Source: Nitrospira sp. (lineage in GTDB: Bacteria; Nitrospirota; Nitrospiria; Nitrospirales; Nitrospiraceae). From it: 64,000 bases of DNA. Both the position numbers and the translations under genes were made by a program. The notes under the pieces are model-generated. The model saw only the letters and a list, made by a program, of their open reading frames with translations. It was not told where the DNA came from and made no database searches. Location of the stretch: positions 1,897,501 through 1,961,500 of the forward strand of contig CP060501.1 of NCBI GenBank assembly GCA_024760545.1, given 5' to 3'. This document shows, in pieces, positions 27,039-35,940 of this stretch (position 1 is its first letter; the number at the start of each line of letters is the position of its first letter).

Positions 27039-27069
27039 TCATCGTCGACCGACGGTTGCCCTACGGTTG

Positions 27070-27120
27070 AAAGAGAGAAGGTAGCGTTCTCCTTCTGGAA
27101 TGCTACCTTCTCTTTCGTTT
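27070..27120 (+). terminator. Intrinsic terminator after the HU gene
   Basis: A long stem, AAAGAGAGAAGGTAGC (27070-27085) with GCTACCTTCTCTTTC (27102-27116), encloses a short loop and is followed by GTTTTCTT. It separates the HU gene from the tRNA-Val promoter. Confidence 0.9.
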
Positions 27121-27122
27121 TC

Positions 27123-27152
27123 TTGACACTGTAAGCGAGGCTATATTAGCAT
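27123..27152 (+). promoter_or_regulatory. Candidate promoter of tRNA-Val
   Basis: TTGACA at 27123-27128, a 17-base spacer and TTAGCAT at 27146-27152, 15 bases before the mature tRNA. The same pattern TTGACT-N17-TTAGCAT stands before the initiator tRNA at 36935, which supports both as sigma-70-type promoters with an unusual -10 element. An alternative -10 (TATATT at 27142) would leave too short a spacer. Confidence 0.5.
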
Positions 27153-27167
27153 GCCTCCTTTGTTGAT

Positions 27168-27242
27168 AGGCGCGTAGCTCAGGGGGAGAGCGCTACCTTG
27201 ACACGGTAGAGGTCGACGGTTCAAGACCGTCCGCGCCTACCA
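27168..27242 (+). tRNA. tRNA-Val (GAC)
   Basis: A complete cloverleaf: acceptor AGGCGCG/CGCGCCT, D arm GCTC...GAGC, anticodon stem CTACC/GGTAG around TTGACAC (anticodon GAC), T arm GACGG-TTCAAGA-CCGTC, discriminator A and an encoded CCA at 27240-27242. It reads GTC and GTT valine codons. Confidence 0.96.
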
Positions 27243-27251
27243 TTCAAGCCG

Positions 27252-27292
27252 AGGCACTGCCTCTAGGAGGCGCGGTGCCTTTGTTGTTTCTT
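27252..27292 (+). terminator. Hairpin between tRNA-Val and thrS
   Basis: AGGCAC-TG-CCTC (27252-27263) pairs with GAGG-CGCG-GTGCCT (27267-27280) and is followed by TTGTTGTTTCTT. It can serve as the tRNA terminator, but as it lies just before thrS it could also work as an attenuator of thrS. The AGGAGG inside it would be masked when the hairpin forms. Confidence 0.6.
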
Positions 27293-27319
27293 ATGCCGGC
27301 GATCAGTTCCATAAAGATT

Positions 27320-29245
27320 ATGAAGATTGCGGTTAAAGACGGTCCAAGCGGAGACGTTCAGACCGGAAAGACGGTGGGAGCCGCCCTTTCTGCGCTGGGG
27401 ATCGCAGGTCAGGATGTCCTTGCGGCCAAAGTGGATGGGGCCGTCGTTGATCTGTCACGGCCCCTCTCAGACAGTTCAACAGTTGAACCGATCCGATTCG
27501 ACAGTGTAGACGGTCGGGAAGTTTACCGCCATAGCAGCACCCACATCATGGCTCAGGCAGTGAAGGAACTCTTCCCTTCTGCACAGTTGACCATCGGTCC
27601 GGCGCTGGAAGACAGTTTTTACTATGACTTTGCCTTTGACCGTCCCTTTACCCCGGAAGATCTGGAGAAAATAGAGGCTCGCGCTGCCGAGATTATTCAG
27701 CGTAATCTCACCATTACGAGGCGAGAGTTTACAAAGCAGGAAGCGATTGACTTCTTCAGAGCTCGTGGAGAGCTCTACAAGGTGGAGATTATTCAAGGTT
27801 TTCCCGATGGAGAGCCCATTACCGCGTACACACAGGGCGATTTCGTGGATCTCTGCCGCGGCCCCCATCTCCCTACGACCGGTTTCGTCGGAACCATCAA
27901 GTTACTCAATACAGCCGGGGCATATTGGCGCGGTGATGAACGCAATCCGATGTTACAGCGGATCTACGGAACGTCCTTCCCGACGAAAGCTGAAGTAGAT
28001 GCCTACCTTGCCAGATTGGAAGAGATCAAGCGACGCGATCACAGAAAAGTGGGGAAAGAACTGGATTTGATCAGCATTCAGGATGAAATCGGGCCTGGCT
28101 TGGTACTCTGGCATCCCAAAGGCGCGGCGGTCCGCCTGTTGATTGAAAACTTCTGGCGAGAACAGCATATTCGTGATGGCTACAACCTGGTGTATTCGCC
28201 GCATACCGCACGCCTGGATCTCTGGAAAACGAGCGGGCACCTCGACTACTACCGAGAGAATATGTTTCCGGCGATGAAGTTGGAAGGCAGCGAGTACCAG
28301 TTGAAGCCGATGAATTGCCCGTACCATATCATGATCTACCAATCGCATTTGCGCAGCTATCGGGAGCTTCCGATTCGCTACGGAGAATTGGGTACCGTGT
28401 ACCGCTATGAACGGACCGGCGTCCTGCACGGGCTCATGCGGGTGCGAGGATTCACACAGGATGATGCCCATATTTTCTGCCGTCCGGATCAGATGGAAAG
28501 TGAAGTCAGCCGGGTGCTGGATTTTACTTTTTTCGTATTGCAGACGTTCGGGTTCAATGAGTTTGAAGTATTCCTGTCCACGAGGCCTAAGGAGTCGGTG
28601 GGCGGCGATGAACATTGGACACTAGCCACCAGCGCCCTGGAAGCAGCATTGAAGAGCCGCAACATCTCCTTTCACCTTGATCCGGGAGGCGGGGCATTTT
28701 ACGGCCCCAAGATCGACATTAAGATCAAAGACGCACTGGGTCGCTCATGGCAATGCTCTACCGTCCAGGTGGACTTCAACAATCCGGAGCGGTTTGATTT
28801 GAGTTACATCGGAGGCGATGGGAAAGCCCATCGCCCGATCATGATCCATCGGGCCTTGATGGGATCTATCGAGCGTTTCTTTGGTATTTTGATCGAACAT
28901 TATGGAGGCGCGTTTCCAACCTGGTTGGCTCCGGTGCAGGCAATGGTCATGAATATCACCGATGATCAGCAGGACTACGTCGCGGCCGTGGTTGCGCAAT
29001 TGAAGACCGCCGGATTCCGTGCCGAAACGGACCTCCGGAATGAAAAGATCGGGTTCAAGATCCGTGAGGCAGAGAAAGCGAAAGTCCCCTTTATGTTGGT
29101 CGCGGGAAAGCGTGAAGTGGAAAATGGCACACTGTCGGTGCGCGGCCGAAGTGGAGCCAACTTAGGAACTATGACAGTGGCTGAGGTAGTGGATCTTTTA
29201 CGAACCGAGACCCAACATACCCAGCGGGAACTTCAACATACATAA
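27320..29245 (+). CDS. thrS: Threonyl-tRNA synthetase
   Basis: A class II aminoacyl-tRNA synthetase of about 641 residues with the full set of domains: TGS (residues 1-62, MKIAVKDG), the HxxxH editing/SAD domain (HSSTHIMAQAV near 74-84, with the later Cys-containing DLCRGPHLP), the catalytic core with motif 2 RYERTGVLHGLMRVRGFTQDD and zinc ligands (Cys in LKPMNCPYH, later His), and motif 3 HRALMGSIERF. ATG 27320 fits the TGS strand; in-frame ATG 27293 and a GTG at 27275 behind AGGAGG are alternatives, the latter lying inside a hairpin. It leads the thrS-infC-rpmI-rplT run. Confidence 0.95.
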   Translation: MKIAVKDGPSGDVQTGKTVGAALSALGIAGQDVLAAKVDGAVVDLSRPLSDSSTVEPIRFDSVDGREVYRHSSTHIMAQAVKELFPSAQLTIGPALEDSFYYDFAFDRPFTPEDLEKIEARAAEIIQRNLTITRREFTKQEAIDFFRARGELYKVEIIQGFPDGEPITAYTQGDFVDLCRGPHLPTTGFVGTIKLLNTAGAYWRGDERNPMLQRIYGTSFPTKAEVDAYLARLEEIKRRDHRKVGKELDLISIQDEIGPGLVLWHPKGAAVRLLIENFWREQHIRDGYNLVYSPHTARLDLWKTSGHLDYYRENMFPAMKLEGSEYQLKPMNCPYHIMIYQSHLRSYRELPIRYGELGTVYRYERTGVLHGLMRVRGFTQDDAHIFCRPDQMESEVSRVLDFTFFVLQTFGFNEFEVFLSTRPKESVGGDEHWTLATSALEAALKSRNISFHLDPGGGAFYGPKIDIKIKDALGRSWQCSTVQVDFNNPERFDLSYIGGDGKAHRPIMIHRALMGSIERFFGILIEHYGGAFPTWLAPVQAMVMNITDDQQDYVAAVVAQLKTAGFRAETDLRNEKIGFKIREAEKAKVPFMLVAGKREVENGTLSVRGRSGANLGTMTVAEVVDLLRTETQHTQRELQHT

Positions 29246-29262
29246 TAAGAAAGAGGTGGCCT

Positions 29263-29772
29263 ATCGTCCCCAAATTACGCGTGAATCGTGAGATACGAGT
29301 CCGGGAAGTTCGTGTAATCGGCCCGGGTGGAGAGCAACTGGGCATTCTTCCGACGCCGGACGCTTTTCGCCAGGCTCAAGAAAATGGCTATGACTTGGTT
29401 GAAGTCGCTCCCACCTCCGTTCCCCCAGTCTGTAGGATTATGGACTATGGGAAGTACAAGTATGAGTTGAGTAAAAAGGAGCATCAGAGCCGGCGTCATC
29501 AAAAGTCCACCCAAGTGAAGGAAATCAAGCTGCGCCCACGGACCGATAAGCATGACCTCGAAATCAAGGTCCGGCAGATGAAAGTCTTTCTGGAAGAGGG
29601 CAATAAGACCAAGGTGACCCTCACCTATCGCGGGCGAGAAATGGCCAATCAAGAAATGGGTCGTGCCGTGATGAATTCGGTGATCGAACAATTGGCCCAA
29701 GCCGGCACAATCGAGTATGCCCCCCGTATGGAGGGACGAAGCTTGATCATGATTGTGGCTCCGAAGAACTGA
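29263..29772 (+). CDS. infC: Translation initiation factor IF-3 (ATC start)
   Basis: A 169-residue IF-3: N-domain VNREIRVREVRVIGPGGEQLG, linker KKEHQSRRHQK, C-domain VKEIKLRPRTDKHDLEIKV and GREMANQEMG. The best start is the rare codon ATC at 29263, five bases after AGAGGT, giving the conserved N-terminus (M)VPKLRVNREIR; a GTG at 29281 lacks a site and would cut into it. Non-AUG starts in infC are well known and let IF-3, which rejects such codons, repress its own synthesis. The gene starts 17 bases after thrS. Confidence 0.95.
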   Translation: MVPKLRVNREIRVREVRVIGPGGEQLGILPTPDAFRQAQENGYDLVEVAPTSVPPVCRIMDYGKYKYELSKKEHQSRRHQKSTQVKEIKLRPRTDKHDLEIKVRQMKVFLEEGNKTKVTLTYRGREMANQEMGRAVMNSVIEQLAQAGTIEYAPRMEGRSLIMIVAPKN

Positions 29773-29811
29773 TGGGCAATGCAGTAGCTGATCAACCAAA
29801 GGAATCTTCTG

Positions 29812-30006
29812 ATGAAAGTCAAAACACACAAGGGAACCAGTAAGCGATTCGCCAAGACCGGGAGCGGAAAAATCGTCCGCCGCAAGGCCGGCAAGCGCCA
29901 TTTGCTGACACATAAACGGCATGACCATAAGCGCCGCTTGAGTGGAACCGCGGTCGTCGACCCGACGGTCGCCACGTCATTGCGCCGGCTACTACCTTAC
30001 GAATAG
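29812..30006 (+). CDS. rpmI: 50S ribosomal protein L35
   Basis: A 64-residue, very basic protein: MKVKTHKGTSKRFAKTGSGK and RKAGKRHLLTHK match the L35 family over its full length. It lies in the classic infC-rpmI-rplT order, 39 bases after infC. Confidence 0.95.
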   Translation: MKVKTHKGTSKRFAKTGSGKIVRRKAGKRHLLTHKRHDHKRRLSGTAVVDPTVATSLRRLLPYE

Positions 30007-30056
30007 GACGATCACTGCGTATTACGAATCTCAGGACTCAAAAGGAGTAATGAATC

Positions 30057-30425
30057 ATGCCTCGCGCAAAGGGCGGACCAAAAACCAGGCAACGGCGGAA
30101 GAAGCGGATCAAGTTGGCGTCAGGTCAGTATGGCGGGAAGAGCCGCTTGTTTCGCTCCGCGACAGAAAGTGTAGATAAAGGACTGACCTACGCGTACACC
30201 GGCCGCAAGAATCGCAAGCGGGACTTCCGGCAATTGTGGATCGCCCGCATCAGCGCGGCAGTTCGAGCGCAAGGGATCAGCTATGGGCGGTTCATCAACG
30301 CTCTTAAAAAGGCCAATGTCATGCTGGATCGCAAGGTCCTCTCGGACATGGCAATCAAAGACGCCGCAGGGTTTACGCAGCTTGTTGGCCTCGCCAAGCA
30401 ACAGCTGGCGCCTGCTACAACATAA
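30057..30425 (+). CDS. rplT: 50S ribosomal protein L20
   Basis: A 122-residue protein with the basic N-terminal tail (PRAKGGPKTRQRRKKRIK), YTGRKNRKRDFRQLWIARI and the C-terminal globular domain (LDRKVLSDMAIKDAAGFTQLV). L20 nucleates early 50S assembly and, in several bacteria, represses rpmI-rplT. An AAAGGAG site precedes ATG 30057. In many bacteria pheST would follow on the same strand; here pheT faces it from the other strand. Confidence 0.96.
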   Translation: MPRAKGGPKTRQRRKKRIKLASGQYGGKSRLFRSATESVDKGLTYAYTGRKNRKRDFRQLWIARISAAVRAQGISYGRFINALKKANVMLDRKVLSDMAIKDAAGFTQLVGLAKQQLAPATT

Positions 30426-30428
30426 GCC

Positions 30429-30449
30429 CCTCGCCAATCGAGGAGTTTT
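30429..30449 (+). terminator. Short terminator-like hairpin after rplT
   Basis: CCTCG-CCAAT-CGAGG followed by AGTTTT, three bases after the rplT stop and before the converging pheT end. The stem is only five base pairs, so efficiency is uncertain. Confidence 0.55.
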
Positions 30450-30476
30450 CCCATTTAGCTGATCATTGCTCCTATC

Positions 30477-32195
30477 TCAGGATGGATCCGCGAGACGGGA
30501 GAGGTTCACTTCGAACGCAACGACCGGCATCGCAATTTGCCAGCGTTCGAGAACCTCCGGATGGACTTCGCCGATGACACCGACCGGTTCACCCGCAACG
30601 ATGATCCGGCCTGCGCGGCCTTCCAGAAAAGACGGATGCTGTACGGGCTCGAGACTATACTCCTTGCCGAAGTAGTAGAACAGCACATCCAGACAAGAAT
30701 GAATTTCTGAGAAATGTGCCGCCGCATGGGCAATCACGGCACCCAAGACCGTTTCCGTCCGAGAACCCACCTCACTATGGTTGTCCGGAATCGCGACTTC
30801 ACCGGCCTCAAAGAGGCGATGTGGATAAAACGCCCGGCTCGAAGCGGTCTCGACACGCAGCAGTGAAGGCAACATCCATTGGCGGAGACAACTAAAGCTC
30901 AGAGACATAACGTTGTCGACTTCGACCATCCGTCCCCAGTCTGTACCTTCTAGCCGCATCAAGCCGGAATAATGATTCGGCGAACCGAGAATATTGGAGA
31001 TGATTTCCTGAAACCCCTGCCCCACCATCAATTCTCGAGCACGGTCCGACATCTGTTCGATCCCGGATAAACCTCCCACTGTAAATTGTGCCGGCATGAC
31101 CGGCGTGAATTCGGCATACCCCAGACTCATCGCCACATCCTCAACGACGTCCATCGCATGCATCAGATCCTGCCGATACGCAGGCAACTTCGCCTTGACG
31201 GCGCCTTTCCCAGGCGATACCTCATACCCGTAGGTCTCAAGCGCATGCTTGACGGCCGTGATGCCAAGCTTCTGACCGAGCGCCTGCTCGATGGTCTGAA
31301 TCGGGATGGTCTTCTGCTTCCGAAGATCTTGCGGGGTCCTGACTCGCTTGCCCAGCTGCGTGCCTGATGGGTACTGAACTTCAACCGGCTCGATGATGGC
31401 CCCCCGATCGGCTAGATTGGCCGCAAAAATGTTCAGGGTCAAGATAACCATGGGCAAGTCCGTACCGGTCACTTCGACGAAGAGCTGATCGTCTCCGACT
31501 CGTACCTCTCCGACTTCCCGGCTGTTGATGATCGGAGGAAACGACAGCGGTTGTTTCGCTGCATCTCGAAGTATCGGCAATCGGCTCTCTCCGGCCAGAA
31601 TCGCTCCATACTCCAACCCTTTCGGATGCACCATCAGAATCTCCGAGAGGGTCATCACCGTCTCCATCCCCAACGGGGTGAACCGGGCTTCGTCGGGTTT
31701 CACAAGCTCATAGCTGACCGGAAATGTGATCTTGGGCAATTGATAGATCCCGATCGAAACGGTCTTGCGCTTATGGCCGAAGATCTCCGCCAATTTTTCT
31801 TGGGTTTGAATCAGCTGGGCCAACCCTTCATCGGTCACCCGATAACCCGTGGCGGTACAAGCAGCAACGTACGGGCGCACGTTTTCGATGCCAGGCTTCA
31901 CGATGACCTGCAGTCGGGATTTGGACTTTGCCGCAAAAAATGGGTAGGGCTTGGGCCCGCCCTGTTCCTTAATGCGGATTTGCCGTGCGATCCCTTCGCA
32001 ACACCACAGATCGGGCCGGTTACTGTCCTGCAGTTCGATACGCAACTCTCCGGTTTCTGGGCTATACCCTTTCAGTTCACCCTTCACGAGCATGAGCCAC
32101 GCTTCCAACTGTTCAATCGAGACCGACCGGTTTGCCGGTTCAGTCCAGTTCAGTAACGACTCAAAATCGTGTTTAAAAATTGTGATCGTGGGCAT
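30477..32195 (-). CDS. pheT: Phenylalanyl-tRNA synthetase beta subunit, archaeal/eukaryal type
   Basis: A 572-residue subunit, far shorter than the usual bacterial form of about 800 residues and lacking the N-terminal EMAP tRNA-binding and C-terminal anticodon domains. Domain order is B1 (MPTITIFKHDFESLLN, LEAWLMLVKGELKGY), the NRPDLWCCEGIARQIR segment, the B3/B4 editing module (near 90-270), B5 (about 275-350) and the B6/B7 catalytic-like fold (VVEDVAMSLGY onward). This is the organisation of archaeal PheT. With PheS it charges tRNA-Phe. ATG 32195 follows the pheS stop by eight bases. Confidence 0.9.
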   Translation of the reverse strand: MPTITIFKHDFESLLNWTEPANRSVSIEQLEAWLMLVKGELKGYSPETGELRIELQDSNRPDLWCCEGIARQIRIKEQGGPKPYPFFAAKSKSRLQVIVKPGIENVRPYVAACTATGYRVTDEGLAQLIQTQEKLAEIFGHKRKTVSIGIYQLPKITFPVSYELVKPDEARFTPLGMETVMTLSEILMVHPKGLEYGAILAGESRLPILRDAAKQPLSFPPIINSREVGEVRVGDDQLFVEVTGTDLPMVILTLNIFAANLADRGAIIEPVEVQYPSGTQLGKRVRTPQDLRKQKTIPIQTIEQALGQKLGITAVKHALETYGYEVSPGKGAVKAKLPAYRQDLMHAMDVVEDVAMSLGYAEFTPVMPAQFTVGGLSGIEQMSDRARELMVGQGFQEIISNILGSPNHYSGLMRLEGTDWGRMVEVDNVMSLSFSCLRQWMLPSLLRVETASSRAFYPHRLFEAGEVAIPDNHSEVGSRTETVLGAVIAHAAAHFSEIHSCLDVLFYYFGKEYSLEPVQHPSFLEGRAGRIIVAGEPVGVIGEVHPEVLERWQIAMPVVAFEVNLSRLADPS

Positions 32196-32203
32196 AGCGC
32201 AGG

Positions 32204-33769
32204 CTAGAACAATCCTCTGGTCGTGCGGATCAATTCCAGGTTGTCGGTGAAGAGCTCTCGGATATCGTGGATGCCCAGCGCCACCATTGCCATCCGGTCG
32301 AGGCCTAGTCCCCACGCAATCACCGGCGCGGTGACCCCAAGAGGTAATGTGACCTCTGGCCGGAAGAGTCCAGCGCCACCGAGTTCCATCCAGCCCAGGC
32401 GAGGATGCCGAACGTGAAGCTCCACCGATGGTTCTGTAAACGGGAAGTAAGCGGGCAGAAACTTCACTTCTTTTGCTTGAGCGACCTCGCGCGCAAACAA
32501 GTTTAGAAGACCCAGCAACGTTCTAAAATTGATGTCTTCCCCAAGTACGATTCCCTCCACTTGGAAAAAATCCGTCGCGTGAGTAGCGTCGACCTGGTCA
32601 TAGCGAAAACACCGGGCGATCGAAAAATACTTTCCGGGAATACTCGGTGAGGCAGCTAACGTTCGGGCGGAGACGGCAGTCCCTTGACTCCGCAACACCA
32701 ATCGTTTGGCGCGTTGCAGATCGAAGGAATAGCCCCAGCCGGTGGAGCCCGTCGCGGCACCGTTCTCGTGCACCTGGGCGACATGCGACAACACCGAATC
32801 GTCCACGCCGCTGGCATGGGTAGGAGTCTTTACGAAATACACATCGTGAATATCTCGGGCGGGGTGGAATTGCGGCATGAACAGCGCATCCATGTCCCAG
32901 AACTCTGTCTCGACAAGCTGCCCCCGCATCTCCTGAAACCCCATGCTCACGAGTTTGGTCTTTACGGCATCGAGAAATTCACGATAGGGGTGCTTCTTCC
33001 CGGTTCCGATACGAGGCGGACGCAAGCTGATGGTATATTTCCGGAATCGTTTATGACGCCAGCTCCCGTCTTTCAACAACTCGGGACTTAACTGCGATAC
33101 TTCCTCAGCAACCCCTTGCCTCAGCAACTGTTCCGCCGCGTTTGCACCTTCCGTGGACAAGATGAATGACCGGGTCACCCGCTCATCTATACGGAATGGC
33201 TCCTTTGCATTCCCGCGCTTCACCGCATAGTCTTCGACGACCTGGCGATCGGCGTCCGTGAAGCTTTTCAGTTCCTTCGACGACTCATGTACCTGTTGCA
33301 GAAGGGTTCGGAGTATCTCGGCGGTCGGGCTCGGGCGTCCGGTCGTTTCGATACAACCTCCTTGAATGATCAGGATCACCCCTTCCTTCTTGAGTCGTCC
33401 GACGGCCTTGCTGACGTCAGAGGGATCAAGTCCTCCTTGGGCCTGAAGATCGGGAATGGTCAATCGCTTTCCGGTGCCGGTCGCTTCGCGCGCGGCTGCG
33501 ACGACTCGTTCCAGAGGTGACGAAGTCCGATAATACTCTTCCCCTATCTTGGTCAACGACACCATGGGCGTCACGGTTTCCGTCTGGATCGCGATCAGCG
33601 ACTTGGCGAGCAGCCACTCGACGGCCATGCTGAGTTGGGAAGGCTCCAATTCAGCGGCTGCAGCCAACTGCTCGCTGTCCAAGGCGGTTCCGGGCGGACG
33701 AGTGCCCAACGTCGTGAGGACTTTGATTTCGAGAGGATGAAGGCTGTCGATGACTGCGGAGATGTCCAC
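32204..33769 (-). CDS. pheS: Phenylalanyl-tRNA synthetase alpha subunit, archaeal/eukaryal type
   Basis: A 521-residue subunit; bacterial PheS is usually about 340. The extra N-terminal 200 residues are winged-helix-like (LHPLEIKVLTTLG, GGLDPSDVSKAVGRLKKEGV), as in archaeal and eukaryotic PheRS, instead of the bacterial coiled coil. The catalytic core has motif 2-like MPQFHPARDIHDVYFV, the Phe pocket segment LPAYFPFTEPSVELHV and motif 3 VIAWGLGLDRMAM. It is followed by pheT and preceded 10 bases upstream by rpe on the same strand. Confidence 0.92.
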   Translation of the reverse strand: MDISAVIDSLHPLEIKVLTTLGTRPPGTALDSEQLAAAAELEPSQLSMAVEWLLAKSLIAIQTETVTPMVSLTKIGEEYYRTSSPLERVVAAAREATGTGKRLTIPDLQAQGGLDPSDVSKAVGRLKKEGVILIIQGGCIETTGRPSPTAEILRTLLQQVHESSKELKSFTDADRQVVEDYAVKRGNAKEPFRIDERVTRSFILSTEGANAAEQLLRQGVAEEVSQLSPELLKDGSWRHKRFRKYTISLRPPRIGTGKKHPYREFLDAVKTKLVSMGFQEMRGQLVETEFWDMDALFMPQFHPARDIHDVYFVKTPTHASGVDDSVLSHVAQVHENGAATGSTGWGYSFDLQRAKRLVLRSQGTAVSARTLAASPSIPGKYFSIARCFRYDQVDATHATDFFQVEGIVLGEDINFRTLLGLLNLFAREVAQAKEVKFLPAYFPFTEPSVELHVRHPRLGWMELGGAGLFRPEVTLPLGVTAPVIAWGLGLDRMAMVALGIHDIRELFTDNLELIRTTRGLF

Positions 33770-33779
33770 CCTCGATGGC

Positions 33780-34484
33780 CTATCGATTAACCGCTACGCG
33801 GGGCGCCGGTTGAACGACCGTCTCTGCGGCCGCTCGCATAGCTGCGATCGTGGCCGTATAGTCGTGTTGGGAAAAAATCGCCGATCCAGCCACGAGAGTC
33901 GTTGCGCCGGCAGCGACAATCTCCCGTGCATTATCTACCTTCACGCCGCCATCGACCTCAAGCAGTGCCCGGCTATTGATCTTGTCCAAGAGTGCCCGGG
34001 CTTCGGCGATTTTCTTGAGCACTGATGGAATAAATTTCTGTCCCCCGAATCCTGGATTCACCGACATGATCAACACGAGATCGACATCGCCCAAGATCTC
34101 TTGCAGCAACGCGATGGGTGTAGCGGGATTCAGGGTGACTCCGGCCTTAGCACCCCGTTCTTTAATCGACTGAATCGTGCGGTGAAGGTGCGGGCAGGCC
34201 TCAACATGAACCGTGAGGTAGTCGGCACCGGCCTCGACGAAATCCTGGATAAACGCATCGGCATTGGTGATCATCAGATGCACATCAAGGGGCAACTTGG
34301 TAACCTTCTTGAGGCTTTCCACGATAGGAGGCCCCACTGTCAGATTCGGCACAAAATGGCCGTCCATGACATCCACATGCAACATATCGGCACCGGCCCG
34401 CTCCACGGCGGCGACTTCCTCCGCCAGTCGAGCAAAATCGGCAGAAAGAATAGAGGGCGCGATGTAAATCGGACGACCCATCAT
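33780..34484 (-). CDS. rpe: Ribulose-phosphate 3-epimerase
   Basis: A 234-residue TIM-barrel enzyme converting ribulose-5-phosphate and xylulose-5-phosphate: IAPSILSADFARL at the N-terminus, HVDVMDGHFVPNLTVGP with metal-binding His/Asp, LDVHLMI, MSVNPGFGGQKFI and EVDGGVK. It serves the pentose-phosphate or Calvin-type pathways. Its ATG overlaps the rsmB TGA (ATGA), so it is translationally coupled to it; that pairing is common in bacteria. Confidence 0.95.
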   Translation of the reverse strand: MMGRPIYIAPSILSADFARLAEEVAAVERAGADMLHVDVMDGHFVPNLTVGPPIVESLKKVTKLPLDVHLMITNADAFIQDFVEAGADYLTVHVEACPHLHRTIQSIKERGAKAGVTLNPATPIALLQEILGDVDLVLIMSVNPGFGGQKFIPSVLKKIAEARALLDKINSRALLEVDGGVKVDNAREIVAAGATTLVAGSAIFSQHDYTATIAAMRAAAETVVQPAPRVAVNR

Positions 34485-35902
34485 CCGTGCTTTCGTAAGC
34501 GGACGGCATAAAATCCATCCATCCCAAAGCCGTTGCACAGGGTGGAGAGCGCCCCCTGGGGGGTCACAAAGGAAAGAGCGGTGGTGGGAAGCCAGGGAGC
34601 CACAGATTCACGCGTCCATCCAGGAGAGGCTTCGCAAAAACGACTGACGACCTCTTCAGTTTCTTCCATTTCAGTTGAGCAGGTACTATAGACCAGCACC
34701 CCACCGGGTCGCAAGCAGGGAGCGACCGCCTCAAGGATCTGAGTCTGAAGCTTCTGATGCGCAAGAAACACCGAACTACCCTTGCGAAGTTTCGCTTCAG
34801 GATGCCGCCGTAGCACACCCAGCCCACTGCAGGGGGCATCCACGAGTATACGATCGAATGACGGCAATCTCCCCTGGTGGTTCGACTTGTGTGCGATCAT
34901 TGCAGACCATTCCGACGTCTTTCTCACATCACCAACGATCGGGACAATACTTTGAATTCCCAGCCTGCGGCAATTTTGCTGGAGCAGGCTCAAGCGGGAA
35001 TGTATCCGATCGACAGCATAGATCGTTCCACGATCGCTCATGAGTGCAGCAAGATGAGTCGTCTTGCCGCCTGGAGCGGCACAGGCGTCCAAAATGACTT
35101 CGCCGGGTTGAGGATCGAGGATCGGAGGGATGAGCTGGGCCGCTTCATCTTCCACATAGAAATCCCCTGCGAGAAATCCCGGCAGCGAGGTGATGTCTTG
35201 GCCCTTTTCCAGCACAACTCCCACAGGACTAACTTCTGCCGGACGAGCGACGATCTCGGCTTGTCGTATACGCTCCAGAAATTCCTCCCGATTCAGTTGG
35301 CAGCGGTGGACGCGCAGTGTGATGGCCGGGACGGCGCTGGCCGCTACACAAGCCGATTCTGCTTGTTCAATGCCCAGTCGACGCACCCACCGCTCTGTCA
35401 GCCACAAGGGTATGGCGTAGCTGACGGACAGAAACTCAGCTGGATGAGCAACTGAGTCTGGTAAGGTTGGAGCCGGCAAGCGGATGAGGTTGCGCAAGAC
35501 CCCGTTCACCAATCCGCTCCAATCATGCCCCAGTTGTTGTGTCGAAGCTTTGGCCAACTTGACGGTTTCGTTCACCGCGGCCGATGCAGGAATGCGATCC
35601 AGGAACAGCAGTTGATAGGCACCGAGTCGAAGCAACATTTGAACGAAAACAGGAAGCTTGTGAAGGGGTTTGGACAGCACCGCGCAAAGTCGCCAGTCGA
35701 TCGTTTCTTGCCGCCGTAAAACTCCGTACGCCAGTTCCATTACCAGCGAGCGGTCACGCGGCAATGGAATTGCCGCAGCCCGTTCGTCAATCAGTTCATC
35801 GAGTGAACGATCGGTCCGTTGGCTGGACAGGACGATAGCAAGAGCGATGGATCGCGGTGAGAGTCCGGACACCGCAACATCCGAATTTTGCTCGCGAATC
35901 AC
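34481..35902 (-). CDS. rsmB: 16S rRNA m5C967 methyltransferase RsmB
   Basis: A 473-residue enzyme: an N-terminal NusB-like RNA-binding domain (residues about 15-160), and a Rossmann methyltransferase with the SAM motif LDACAAPGGKTTHLA (near 270-284), VDAPCSGLGVLRRHPE with the first catalytic Cys, and LVYSTCSTEMEETE with the second Cys. It methylates C967 of 16S rRNA with SAM. It lies 38 bases downstream of fmt, the usual fmt-rsmB order. Confidence 0.94.
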   Translation of the reverse strand: MIREQNSDVAVSGLSPRSIALAIVLSSQRTDRSLDELIDERAAAIPLPRDRSLVMELAYGVLRRQETIDWRLCAVLSKPLHKLPVFVQMLLRLGAYQLLFLDRIPASAAVNETVKLAKASTQQLGHDWSGLVNGVLRNLIRLPAPTLPDSVAHPAEFLSVSYAIPLWLTERWVRRLGIEQAESACVAASAVPAITLRVHRCQLNREEFLERIRQAEIVARPAEVSPVGVVLEKGQDITSLPGFLAGDFYVEDEAAQLIPPILDPQPGEVILDACAAPGGKTTHLAALMSDRGTIYAVDRIHSRLSLLQQNCRRLGIQSIVPIVGDVRKTSEWSAMIAHKSNHQGRLPSFDRILVDAPCSGLGVLRRHPEAKLRKGSSVFLAHQKLQTQILEAVAPCLRPGGVLVYSTCSTEMEETEEVVSRFCEASPGWTRESVAPWLPTTALSFVTPQGALSTLCNGFGMDGFYAVRLRKHG

Positions 35903-35940
35903 AATCGAGACCAGAGAGTGAATGCTGTTGCGAGAACAAA

